Source: Methanomicrobiales archaeon (GTDB lineage Archaea; Halobacteriota; Methanomicrobia; Methanomicrobiales; Methanospirillaceae). Taken from it: a stretch of DNA of 56,337 nt. Positions 27,499-35,656 of this stretch are shown one piece after another. Position numbers and translations under genes: made by a program. The notes beneath the pieces are model-generated. The model did not search any database and was not told where the DNA came from. It worked only from the letters and a program-made list of their open reading frames with translations. Position 1 is the stretch's first letter; every line of letters begins with the position of its first letter. The stretch is from NCBI GenBank assembly GCA_012520015.1, contig JAAYPD010000396.1:1-56337 (forward strand), given 5' to 3'.

Positions 27499-28062
27499 AT
27501 GGGTTCCAGGCCTCGAAAATTGCCTCTTCAATGTCTTATTGAAAAATCTGAAGATGGATTTTTGGAAGAAGAGACGGATAGGAAGAGATGTTCTGAAAAA
27601 GGAACGGGAGTCCGATTTGAAGAAATTGAACAGATGGTGATAATTAAATCTGAAAAACTGCGGAATGAACAAGGGACTTTTCTGACTGAAATTGAAGGAA
27701 ATAAGGTCTGTGATCATATTGTATTCATCAAAGGGGAACGGGAATACGCTCTTCTCATCGAATTATGTAAAGGCTCTTCGAAAAGTCACGATGAGATTAT
27801 TCAGCAACTCTCTCATGGGGGAGAAGAATCTCTTCGACTCCTCAGTGCATGTTCACATCCTCCCGATTTATGTCACTTTGGATTTTTTTATATTTACACG
27901 AGTGTGAGAAGCAGCTCGTTTTTCAAGGTGCTTCAAGGGAAGAGAATTCGATTCAGGGGTAAAAATTATCCCGTACTTCCAATGCAAGCAAGGAATCATG
28001 GTTTCTTTGTTGTAACGCCAGATGTCCTTGAGTCTGAACTTATTCCACGAAAAAAACGCTAA
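27499..28062 (+). CDS. Partner of the OLD-like ATPase, unknown function
   Basis: 187 residues, starting 2 bases after the ATPase stop, which argues for a cotranslated pair. I do not recognise the family. The middle region NKVCDHIVFIKGEREYALLI followed by ELCKGSS...IIQQL (Asp72, Glu88, Lys91, Gln102) resembles the core of PD-(D/E)XK nuclease-like folds, but two residues separate Glu and Lys where one is usual, so the assignment is tentative. The C-terminal part contains GKRIRFRGKNYPVLPMQARN and ends basic (PRKKR). An effector or sensor role in defence is inferred from context only. Confidence 0.65.
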   Translation: MGSRPRKLPLQCLIEKSEDGFLEEETDRKRCSEKGTGVRFEEIEQMVIIKSEKLRNEQGTFLTEIEGNKVCDHIVFIKGEREYALLIELCKGSSKSHDEIIQQLSHGGEESLRLLSACSHPPDLCHFGFFYIYTSVRSSSFFKVLQGKRIRFRGKNYPVLPMQARNHGFFVVTPDVLESELIPRKKR

Positions 28063-28072
28063 TTGTGAATCT

Positions 28073-28477
28073 ATGACCAAACCAACCCCTCCACCCTACC
28101 GCAAAAAACTGATCGAAGTCGCTCTCCCCCTGAAAGCCATCAACAAAGAATCAGCCCGCGAAAAGAGTATCCGCCACGGTCACCCTTCCACCCTCCATCT
28201 CTGGTGGGCGAGACGACCACTTGCTGCCTGTCGTGCCGTAATCTTCGCCTCCCTGGTTGATGATCCCTCCTCCTGGCCTGAGGTATTTCCCACCGCAGAG
28301 GAGCAGGAACAGGAGCGACAACGAATCTTCCGGATCATTGAAGAACTGGTCATCTGGGAGAATTCAAACGATCCTGGAGTTCTCCTGAAGGCTCATACCA
28401 AGAATGCCCGGTCTATGATCCCTTCTGTGGTGGCGGGTCAATCCCACTCGAAGCCCAGCGGCTTGGGCTCAAGGCCC
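28073..28477 (+). pseudogene. DUF1156 DNA methyltransferase, truncated by transposon remnant B
   Basis: ATG at 28073 gives MTKPTPPPYRKKLIEVALPL, then the DUF1156 hallmark IRHGHPSTLHLWWARRPLAA and CRAVIFASLVDDPS. Near 28410 the frame shifts: the continuing sequence is in another phase and reads VYDPFCGGGSIPLEAQRLGL, the S-adenosylmethionine motif. The gene is then cut at LKAH, where the right end of remnant B begins (about 28478). Full-length relatives have roughly 900 residues and a later DPPY motif, which is absent. It was probably one component of a defence locus together with the helicase piece at 18591. Confidence 0.82.
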
Positions 28478-28478
28478 A

Positions 28479-29095
28479 TTAATCCTATATTCCCGCCAAT
28501 TCATAACGAGCCCGGTGGTCTTACTCCAGGTTCATGATACAGCCGTTTCTGTTCATCAAGCATTTCACCAACCTTGAGGACTCTACCTGACTGCTCAAAG
28601 CATTCAATCACTCTGAGTTTATCTAAAAGGGACGGCAAGGTGTATTTCTTAAGAGGAACGGTAATCTGCATCTGTTTTTTTATATATGACAGATATATCA
28701 ATGCTACAAACTGAACAAATAATTTCCCATCAAGACTTTTTCAGACGAAACCAGATTTCGACGCATGTTTAGTCGTTCCTTGAGATATCCGAATGCCTTT
28801 TCCACAACATCCTTGTTCCTGTAGAGTTCAAGAGCTGTAACAACATCCATCGTTTCGTTCGTAATCAAAGAAAAAAAACCAAAATATCGCGTTGCTTTAT
28901 TAATCTCTTCTTTATTTACTGTTACCTTTGTTCCCCGCTTTGGTGTTGTTTTGCAGGCGAAATACTTCAGATAGAGTTTTTCATGTTCAGGAACACGGCT
29001 ATCAGTCCCTAATTCCTTTTTCAAAGCATTCAACTTTCGGTCAAAAACAATTCTTTTCTTCAGCTGCTCTCTCGATATAATAATAATAAACATAC
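28479..29095 (-). mobile_element. Transposon remnant B (same family as remnant A)
   Basis: This holds the C-terminal half of the transposase (LKKRIVFDRKLNALKKELG, VNKEEINKATRYFGFFSLIT, ELYRNKDVVEKAFGYLKERL) and its 3' end shared with remnant A. The N-terminal half is missing. A single missing base in an A run near 28737-28742 shifts the frame: SSEK continues in the other phase as SLDGKLFVQFVALIYLSYI. The element separates the DUF1156 fragment from the DUF2637 remnant. Confidence 0.75.
28501..29095 (-). pseudogene. DDE transposase C-terminal half, frameshifted
   Basis: About 125 residues in one frame down to LVSSEK, then about 75 in the next frame ending YHEPGVRPPGSL. The E of YREVVEKAF-type sequence (here KDVVEKAFGYLKERL) supplies the last catalytic Glu. 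The first catalytic acids are lost with the missing N-terminal half. Not functional. Confidence 0.7.
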
Positions 29096-29109
29096 AGGCG
29101 GTGTTCTTG

Positions 29110-29645
29110 TTTGCCACGTTACCCCCAAAACCGCGGGTGATGTCAGATGCCGCTCTCCGGATCTGACTTCTTCGATCCTCCTTGTCAGCTAGCTGCGGTG
29201 AAGCTGTCACGGGAGATGTCACTCCAGCTGTCAGGTCTGACCAGATTATACTCATTAACAATTTTACTGAAACACAGAGCGAAATCGGTGGGAAGGCATG
29301 AGAAGCCTGATACAAGAATCCGGTTGATGAGTGGGCAATATTAAAGGCGGTACTGATTCCGGTGAAGGTGATCAGGTTCCCCACCGAACGCCGGGGATGA
29401 CCCTGGACTATTTCCCCGGAAGACCATGGGTGACCCGGAGATGAAGAGGGCATCGATACATATCGGCCAACACCAGGCAAGCAATGGATCGAACCCGGCC
29501 TGGACAGCCGATGAGAGGAGATTGGAGAAAGAGAGGACGAAGGAACAGAGGGCAGCAACCAAGGTGAGGGTTCTGGAGGCTTCCGGGACGAGTGACTCGA
29601 TTTTTTTGATGGATGGAATTGTGGGAATGGGATCACCTGGGGGAG
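29110..29645 (-). pseudogene. DUF2637-type membrane protein, frameshifted remnant
   Basis: In one frame (about 29400-29600) LVAALCSFVLSFSNLLSSAV followed by QAGFDPLLAWCWPICIDALF matches the first helices of DUF2637 proteins (typical pattern SF..L..LA..AG.PPWLAWL.PL.IDA). In the next frame GNLITFTGISTAFNIAHSS and AFPPISLCVSVKLLMSII supply the later helices. The frame change lies at about 29385-29430. The C-terminal tail reaches the edge of remnant B and is lost. DUF2637 proteins are typical of plasmids and integrated elements, so this supports past integration. The region is more G+C-rich than its surroundings. Confidence 0.6.
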
Positions 29646-29840
29646 TTAAGAGATAATGAGTACTGGAAAGTAATCAGTAGTGGGTTTGCGAACCGGTCCG
29701 GGGAGAGAAGGCAGAAGCATCAGTGTAAGGAATTTAGGTACATATTTGTGAGGAAAGGGAAAGAGGAAGAGTGAAAAGTATCAGATCAATATCGAAAATC
29801 TTTTCATCTGTTACTCCCTATACCATCCCATTGAGGAATT

Positions 29841-30392
29841 ATGACCGCACAAATACCTGATATGATCATCTGGAAAGAGGAAGAATATGAAATCCTTGGA
29901 TATGAAGGAGGAGAGAAGGGAATTGAGTTATTCAATCCTAAAAAATTTGGATTATCGCCCCAATTCATACATACCGCCTGCGGAAGAGGATTTTATTGTA
30001 CTTATAAAATTGTGAGTGATGTTCTCTATCTGGATACATTGTGTGTAAAAGATGAACATGGTAACTACCCCACAATAAATGGGATTGATGCATCACCCGG
30101 GGAAGATTTTGCGTATGAATATCGTCATATAAATCTTCCAATACAATATTCAGGCTTAATAAGAATCGGAACAGATTTCTTAAGAGAATATTATGTTCAT
30201 ATGGGCTTTCAGAAACCATCTGCATATGGCATTGTGTGGGATATTGAGTTTTCAGAAGGGAAGATTATTGACACGAAGGATATTTCAGAGAAAGTAAAGG
30301 AGATCAGAGGTGAATATCACGATGGGTATCATAAGCGTGAATTGATTGATGGCATTTATGATGCCTTTAAAAGAGATATGGTACTAAGGTAG
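29841..30392 (+). CDS. Conserved hypothetical protein (183 residues)
   Basis: ATG at 29841, 5 bases after GAGG. The product is soluble and mixed alpha/beta, with LFNPKKFGLSPQFIHTACGR, GFYCTYKIVSDVLYLDTLCV, a PTINGID turn, NLPIQYSGLIRIGTDFLREY and YVHMGFQKPSAYG. I recall similarly patterned stand-alone proteins scattered in bacteria, without a known activity. The frame is intact in an otherwise broken neighbourhood. It could be a small defence or immunity-type protein, but there is no direct evidence. Confidence 0.65.
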   Translation: MTAQIPDMIIWKEEEYEILGYEGGEKGIELFNPKKFGLSPQFIHTACGRGFYCTYKIVSDVLYLDTLCVKDEHGNYPTINGIDASPGEDFAYEYRHINLPIQYSGLIRIGTDFLREYYVHMGFQKPSAYGIVWDIEFSEGKIIDTKDISEKVKEIRGEYHDGYHKRELIDGIYDAFKRDMVLR

Positions 30393-30402
30393 TTACCCGG
30401 TA

Positions 30403-30591
30403 TTAAAACTGAATGTCACCTGTACCGGAAGTCCAGATAAAAGTGGGATAACATTGTAGTCCGTCATGTTCAAAATAGGAGCGAAGGAACCGGTCTGTTT
30501 TCCTTTCCCATTCTAATATTGCTTTGACTACAGGGACAACATAGACATGCTGTTTTGATAGTTCTTCGAAAAAAGTAACTTCATCCCATTG
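30403..30591 (-). pseudogene. C-terminal fragment of an unidentified gene
   Basis: A frame without a start codon reads QWDEVTFFEELSKQHVYVVP, VVKAILEWERKTDRFLRSYF and ends TFIWTSGTGDIQF before TAA. The wording of helix and strand resembles a protein C-terminus rather than chance. An in-frame stop precedes it directly. The family is not certain. Confidence 0.4.
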
Positions 30592-31347
30592 TCAGGTGAT
30601 TCATCCAGATGCTTTAGAGGCTTGCCCATAAGGCTCAGCTTCATCGGTTTTTGCAGGTTCTTCTGCGTAACCCTGACTATTTAACCGGTAATATCCCACG
30701 TTATAACTGAACATGATGACTTAAAACTCCTCCGGATTCCATAGGTGATCAGTAATACTCTCAAATATTGCTAACTAATTTGTCGGAGTAGCGTGGATGC
30801 ATTCAGTTACGATCATCGGTGAAAATATTGGATAGATGGAGGGGCATGATAGACGGGAATGTCTGATGCGGGTTAAGCAATTTGGGGATATCCATATGAC
30901 TGGATTGGATAATTGTATTGGTGGCGGGGGTTTTTGGCTGGGTGTTAAGTTGGTTACAATACCTGGCCTTGTGGCTTTTGGGCATTAATTCCTGATTTTT
31001 ACAACCACAAACTTAAAAGAGAGTTATGCATATGATCTATAGTTACAAGGATTTGATGTTTTTAGAGGAACAATACAACAGGCGATTGACCAGATACGAA
31101 ATTGTGTAAAATTTGGTTATCGGCCATGACTGATAATAATCAGGAATGTAGATCAAGTAGTGGTTGTTGAGAAAGGAAGAATTGTTTAAGAGTAGAGGCA
31201 TGAGGTTGGAGATTTTGACTGGAGGGGTATTGGGAGACGATAAAACCTGAAAGAGTACCATGAAAATTTTTGAGTTATCGAAGAATAAAGATCTTTTAAA
31301 ATAGATTTGAACAGTTATTCCAAATTATCTGAAATATAGATTGATTT
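30592..31347. other. Non-coding stretch between defence island and glycan cluster
   Basis: No frame in these 756 bases has a ribosome binding site or protein-like composition on either strand. A few open frames (for example 30803-30985, minus) are short and low in complexity. It marks the junction between the decayed island and the sugar genes and probably contains eroded coding sequence. Confidence 0.5.
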
Positions 31348-33282
31348 ATGTCTGGTATAATCGGATTCAACTTTGAGGATAGAACCCTTGCACAACGTAT
31401 GTGCGATATCATGGCACACCGTGGACCGGATGGCGAAGGATACTATATCAATAAAAACATCACTCTTGGTCATCGCAGGTTGAGTATTATCGATCTAAAC
31501 ACAGGAGAGCAGCCGATTTACAACGAGGATGGAACGGTCGTCGTTGTTTATGGTGGAGAGATATATAATTACCGGGACCTTCGTTTGATGCTCGAAGGTC
31601 GGGGTCATAAATTCAAGACAGAATCAGACACCGAGGTGATTGTTCATGCATACGAGGAGTATGGTTATACTCTGTTTGTTTTTTTATTCCGTGTGTCGAT
31701 TGTTCATGCATACGAGGAGTATGGATATGACTGTGTCAGTCTCTTCAATGGTATGTTTGCGTTTGCTCTTCATGATGCAGATAGAGAGGTTCTTTTCCTT
31801 GCACGTGATAAATGTGGGATAAAACCTCTTCATTATACAATCCTTGACGATGGAACATTCCTTTTTGCTTCGGAGATAAAATCCATACTCCAGTATAAAC
31901 GGGTCCCTATTGCAATGGATCCTGATTCACTTCATTGTATCATTAATCTTCGTTATATTCCTGGAGAGAAGACAATGTTTAAAGGAATTAAAAGGCTTCT
32001 CCCGGGACATTATATTGTTCTCCATAAGAACAGAATTAATATTCAGCAATACTGGGAGCCTTCTTTTAATCCGGGGAATGGATCTGAAGAGTTTTATATC
32101 AAAAAAATCAGGACAATACTTGAAGAGTCAGTTAGACGGCATCTATTAAGTGATGTACCTGTTGGAATTATGCTGTCAGGAGGAATAGACAGCAGCTCAG
32201 TCGTTGCCCTTGCCTGCCAGATGATGGATGAGCCACCAAAAACCTTCTGCATGGGTTTTGGTCATGCAAATGATGAAATTTGTGACGCCCGACTTGTTGC
32301 AGAACACTTTGGGACGGATCACCACGAGCTTGTAATAGATGACCGCCTGCTTAGGGACTATCCGAAGATGATCTGGTATGCAGATGAACCAAAGCGTAAT
32401 CTCTATCCATTTTATGTTTCAGAGATGGTAGGGCAGCATGTAAAAACTGCACTTGGTGGTCTTGGGGCAGATGAACTCTTCGGTGGGTACATCTTTAAGT
32501 ATGATTTTGCCCGTGGAATTGAAAATATCAGGAAGAAGACTTTTTTTGAAACGAAACGAAATATTGAATCGATTGCAGAGCAATTAATCCGTTTTCAGAC
32601 TAATTATGGTAATATTGTTGAGGATGGGCACCTTGATTACCTGGAGATGATTCGCCATATCAATAGTGATGTTGATCTTTATCTTATAACCCAGACTCAG
32701 GACAAGGTTTTCCAGGGTGATTATCTTGAGAAGATTTATGGTGAACGAATGCTGGTTGAAGATTTGACAACTATTAAAGAGTTTTATCAGCCTTTTTTTG
32801 CAAATAATAAATCCTTTCTTGATAACCTGATGCTTGCTGATTTCCGTGAGAAGATGATTGATGATTTTCTTCTTGTTGATGATCGGATGAGCATGGCACA
32901 CTCTGTTGAAAGCTGGGTTCCGTTCCTGGATACAAATCTTGTTGATTTTGCTTTCACCATCCCAACATCAATGAAGATAAAGGATCCTGCCGGTAAATAT
33001 ATTTTAAAGATGGCAATGAAGGATATTCTCCCTAAGGAGGTTCTTAAGAAGAAAAAACAGGGTTTTGCGAGTGGGACATATGATGTGTATCTGAAGGAGG
33101 GAAGAGAGATGGCTGATAATATTCTCTGTGAAGGTAATCTTATCAGGGAGGGTTATATTCAAAAAGGATATATAGAGAAGATACTGAGGGCTATTCCCAA
33201 TCCCAGGTTGGATCTGCATTATGGGGTGCTCTGGAATCTGCTAACCTGTGAGATATGGTATAACATGTATATTAATAAATAG
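31348..33282 (+). CDS. Asparagine-synthetase-type amidotransferase with degenerate glutaminase
   Basis: 644 residues. N-terminal class II glutaminase-like domain (1-~230) and C-terminal AsnB ATP domain with PP-loop LSGGIDSSSVVAL. Three oddities sit in the glutaminase half. The product begins MSGIIGF, so the essential Cys after Met is Ser (codon TCT). The usual NGE motif is GGE (VYGGEIYNY). A 60-base duplication around VHAYEEYGY inserts 20 residues. SDTE is kept. The enzyme may therefore use free ammonia or be non-functional for glutamine hydrolysis. In polysaccharide clusters such enzymes amidate uronic acids, the likely role here rather than asparagine supply. Confidence 0.85.
   Translation: MSGIIGFNFEDRTLAQRMCDIMAHRGPDGEGYYINKNITLGHRRLSIIDLNTGEQPIYNEDGTVVVVYGGEIYNYRDLRLMLEGRGHKFKTESDTEVIVHAYEEYGYTLFVFLFRVSIVHAYEEYGYDCVSLFNGMFAFALHDADREVLFLARDKCGIKPLHYTILDDGTFLFASEIKSILQYKRVPIAMDPDSLHCIINLRYIPGEKTMFKGIKRLLPGHYIVLHKNRINIQQYWEPSFNPGNGSEEFYIKKIRTILEESVRRHLLSDVPVGIMLSGGIDSSSVVALACQMMDEPPKTFCMGFGHANDEICDARLVAEHFGTDHHELVIDDRLLRDYPKMIWYADEPKRNLYPFYVSEMVGQHVKTALGGLGADELFGGYIFKYDFARGIENIRKKTFFETKRNIESIAEQLIRFQTNYGNIVEDGHLDYLEMIRHINSDVDLYLITQTQDKVFQGDYLEKIYGERMLVEDLTTIKEFYQPFFANNKSFLDNLMLADFREKMIDDFLLVDDRMSMAHSVESWVPFLDTNLVDFAFTIPTSMKIKDPAGKYILKMAMKDILPKEVLKKKKQGFASGTYDVYLKEGREMADNILCEGNLIREGYIQKGYIEKILRAIPNPRLDLHYGVLWNLLTCEIWYNMYINK
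31638..31724 (+). repeat. 60-base duplication inside the amidotransferase gene
   Basis: The 27-base word starting GATTGTTCATGCATACGAGG occurs at 31638-31664 and again at 31698-31724 without a mismatch. The repeat keeps the frame, adding 20 residues between two copies of IVHAYEEYGY. Confidence 0.85.
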
Positions 33283-33637
33283 TCCCGATGAATGTACTAC
33301 TTATTTCTATGTTAATGGTGATAATGTATGGAAATATTGTGGTTGTCTGAAAGGAAATTTTAAGGGTTTGTTCATAATGCATACACTACCATTCTGAATG
33401 GTGATTCATTGCGTAAGATTGAGAGATCTGTTGAACCTGAATAATGTTTGAATGTACAATTACTCTCTTTTTTTGAAAGTGTTCAACTGAACGTTGAAGG
33501 TGCTTAGTTTCAACGGTATGGGTGTTCAATATCAAACGATCAGACTGTTCAATTGGGCTGTGGTATACATCTTCTCATTTCAAACTTGACATTAAAGAGA
33601 CAATTTTAACTATTAAGTCACCAATTGTACATGAAGT
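33283..33637. promoter_or_regulatory. Intergenic region with palindromes and TTCAA repeats
   Basis: There is no gene in these 355 bases. ACCATTCTGAATGGT (33388-33402) is a 15-base palindrome with 7-base arms. GTTCAACTGAAC (33481-33492) is a second. Further GTTCAA or TTGAAC words occur near 33430, 33530 and 33549. They look like operator sites upstream of the methyltransferase gene; a weak TATA-like TTTTAACTATTAAG lies about 25 bases before its start. Confidence 0.35.
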
Positions 33638-34498
33638 ATGGATCTAACTCAACCTCACGACTTTTTAATAAGATGTGTAAATTGCGGATATTTTCCTCTG
33701 ACGCCCGCAGAGGAGAACAGAACCACATGTCCTAATTGTGGTTTTCTTTACGAATTAACAGAAAAATCAATAAAGTATGATTATAAAAAACTCCTTTCTA
33801 CACATTTCCCACGTGATTACCCCCTTTACTATGTATTAAACAACAATGGTTTGTTATCTTATCTATTCTGGCCAGAAGCATCAATATCCCTAACCGATAG
33901 AAAAGATGTTATGCATTTCAGAGACTACGTCGTTGCCCATTATAGAAAGGGAAATATCCTTGATATCGGTTGTGGACCCATGGAAATTCCGGGGTATCTA
34001 AACTTCAAGGATGATGAAAGCGCCTTTTATGGACTTGATCCTTTGGAAGAATCAAAATTTTTCGGATTTCTGATAAAAGGTTGTGCAGAATTTATTCCAT
34101 TCCCAGATAATTTCTTCTCAACTATAATTTTTGCAACCAGTCTGGATCATCTCTGTTCGTTAAAAGACACAATTAAAGAAATTAGGCGGATACTTATTCC
34201 TGGTGGTGTAGTAATTATCTGGTCATCAGACGTAGGGAATCCAATACTCTGGAAAATTCGAACATTCTATGGCAGATTATTTACAACATTTAAAACCGGA
34301 ACGAATGCTTTCAGATACCTATTAGCAAATGATAATTCGGTATATCTCATCCCTCCAGGTGCTGTTGATCCATTCCATAAAACCATTCTGACACCAAAAA
34401 AGATAATTAAAAGTTTTCAATTGAAGGGGTTTGAAAGTCATAACTGTACTCGAAATTTAAACTCTGATACATTTTTAACATTACGCAATACCAAATGA
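33638..34498 (+). CDS. Class I methyltransferase with zinc ribbon
   Basis: 286 residues. A zinc ribbon at about 12-38 (CVNCGYFPLTP and CPNCGF) precedes a Methyltransf_11-type S-adenosylmethionine domain: motif I ILDIGCGPMEIPGY (about 108-121), SLDHLCSLKDTIKEIRRILI and PGGVVIIWSSD. The C-terminal region is specific to this protein. In glycan clusters such enzymes usually O-methylate sugars. The stop overlaps the next small gene by 4 bases. Confidence 0.75.
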   Translation: MDLTQPHDFLIRCVNCGYFPLTPAEENRTTCPNCGFLYELTEKSIKYDYKKLLSTHFPRDYPLYYVLNNNGLLSYLFWPEASISLTDRKDVMHFRDYVVAHYRKGNILDIGCGPMEIPGYLNFKDDESAFYGLDPLEESKFFGFLIKGCAEFIPFPDNFFSTIIFATSLDHLCSLKDTIKEIRRILIPGGVVIIWSSDVGNPILWKIRTFYGRLFTTFKTGTNAFRYLLANDNSVYLIPPGAVDPFHKTILTPKKIIKSFQLKGFESHNCTRNLNSDTFLTLRNTK

Positions 34499-34689
34499 AT
34501 CCAGAACTATCGGAAATCTTTAAAACGATGAATAAGTTAATTTTTTCCGCGTTTCGCACCCTCATGGAAATCTCAAGGGATTTTCGAGAACTCAATTTTC
34601 AATTGGTCTTATTGTATCATAATATTACTTCTCTACAAAATTATTTGGTCTTTTTAGCCAAAGGTGCAGAACCTGAATTAAATCATTAG
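34495..34689 (+). CDS. Small hypothetical protein (64 residues)
   Basis: ATG at 34495 overlaps the methyltransferase stop (ATGA), a sign of translational coupling. The product MNPELSEIFKTMNKLIFSAF... is amphipathic helical with a hydrophobic middle (LNFQLVLLYHNITSLQNYLV) and is not recognised. It could be a helper or a short membrane-associated peptide, or a chance frame. Confidence 0.4.
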   Translation: MNPELSEIFKTMNKLIFSAFRTLMEISRDFRELNFQLVLLYHNITSLQNYLVFLAKGAEPELNH

Positions 34690-34750
34690 ATTTCATTCAA
34701 ATTATTAATCAACCTTATATCTATTTAAATGCAATTTATTATGGGAAAAC

Positions 34751-35656
34751 ATGAAAGTATCAGTTTTTGGAGCCTCAGGATTTGTTGGCAGAAATATGAT
34801 TAATGCATTAATCAATGAAAATTGTGAAATCGTAGCATCAGATATAAAAGAGGATGTAATTGATGATGTTCAGGTGCATCCTGCAAATATTTTAGAATAC
34901 AACCAGGTTGAAAGGATTGTTCAGGATTCTGATTATATCATACATCTTGCAGCAAGCTCTCTACCTTACTCATTAAAAAACCCTACTATCAATGCCCAGA
35001 TAAATATTGTTGGTACCCTCAATATTATGGATGCCGCCAAGGAATATGGCATTAAAAAGATGATTTTTTCCTCGGCATCATCAATTGTTGGGGATGTAAA
35101 TAAAAGCCCGGTTGATGAAGCGCATCCATGCAGCCCGAAAACACCGTATGGAGTTTCAAAATACGCCATCGAAAATTATTTGCGAGTATATAATGATATT
35201 TTCAACTTAAATTACATTGTATTCAGATTTTTCAACATTTATGGGCCGTGGCAACTTCCAGATAGCGGGGCTCTGATTCCAATGATCTACAATAAATTAA
35301 AAAATACCGGAACATTTGATATTCTTGGAGATGGAACTCAGGTAAGGGATTACGTATATGTAGGAGATATCGCTGATTTTATAATTAAAGGTATTAAAAG
35401 TGAAAATGTAAATAATGAAATCTTTAATATGGGAACGGGAACGGGAACCACGATTAAAAGAGTGATAGAAACTGCTGCTGACATTCTTAACATCTCACCG
35501 AAAATTAATTATTTGCCTCCGCGACCAGGTGAAATCGGCAACTTTGTTGCCGATACAACAAAAATGAGAAGGTTGTTCGGTTCTGCCCCAGGAACTAATC
35601 TGAAAACAGGTTTATCACAGACATATAAATGGCTTGATTCTTATTATGACTCATAA
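34751..35656 (+). CDS. NAD-dependent sugar epimerase/dehydratase
   Basis: 301 residues, extended short-chain dehydrogenase of UDP-glucose 4-epimerase type. NAD site GASGFVGRNMI at the N-terminus; active-site YGVSKYAIENYL (YxxxK); then RFFNIYGPWQLPDSGALIPM and DYVYVGDIADFIIKG. The substrate cannot be told. A TATA-like CTTATATCTATTTAAA lies about 30 bases upstream and GGGA is just before ATG. Its 3' end overlaps the start of the next gene by 11 bases when that gene is read from 35646. Confidence 0.88.
   Translation: MKVSVFGASGFVGRNMINALINENCEIVASDIKEDVIDDVQVHPANILEYNQVERIVQDSDYIIHLAASSLPYSLKNPTINAQINIVGTLNIMDAAKEYGIKKMIFSSASSIVGDVNKSPVDEAHPCSPKTPYGVSKYAIENYLRVYNDIFNLNYIVFRFFNIYGPWQLPDSGALIPMIYNKLKNTGTFDILGDGTQVRDYVYVGDIADFIIKGIKSENVNNEIFNMGTGTGTTIKRVIETAADILNISPKINYLPPRPGEIGNFVADTTKMRRLFGSAPGTNLKTGLSQTYKWLDSYYDS

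Noticed and set aside
30803..31261. Two short minus-strand frames in the gap before the first amidotransferase
   Set aside because: Low complexity, no ribosome binding site, no similarity that I recognise.
18421..31347. Duplicate of the tRNA-Gly 3' end as a right attachment site
   Set aside because: I scanned for the CCGGGTTCGAATCCCGG region downstream and found no copy; only loosely similar words near 29685.
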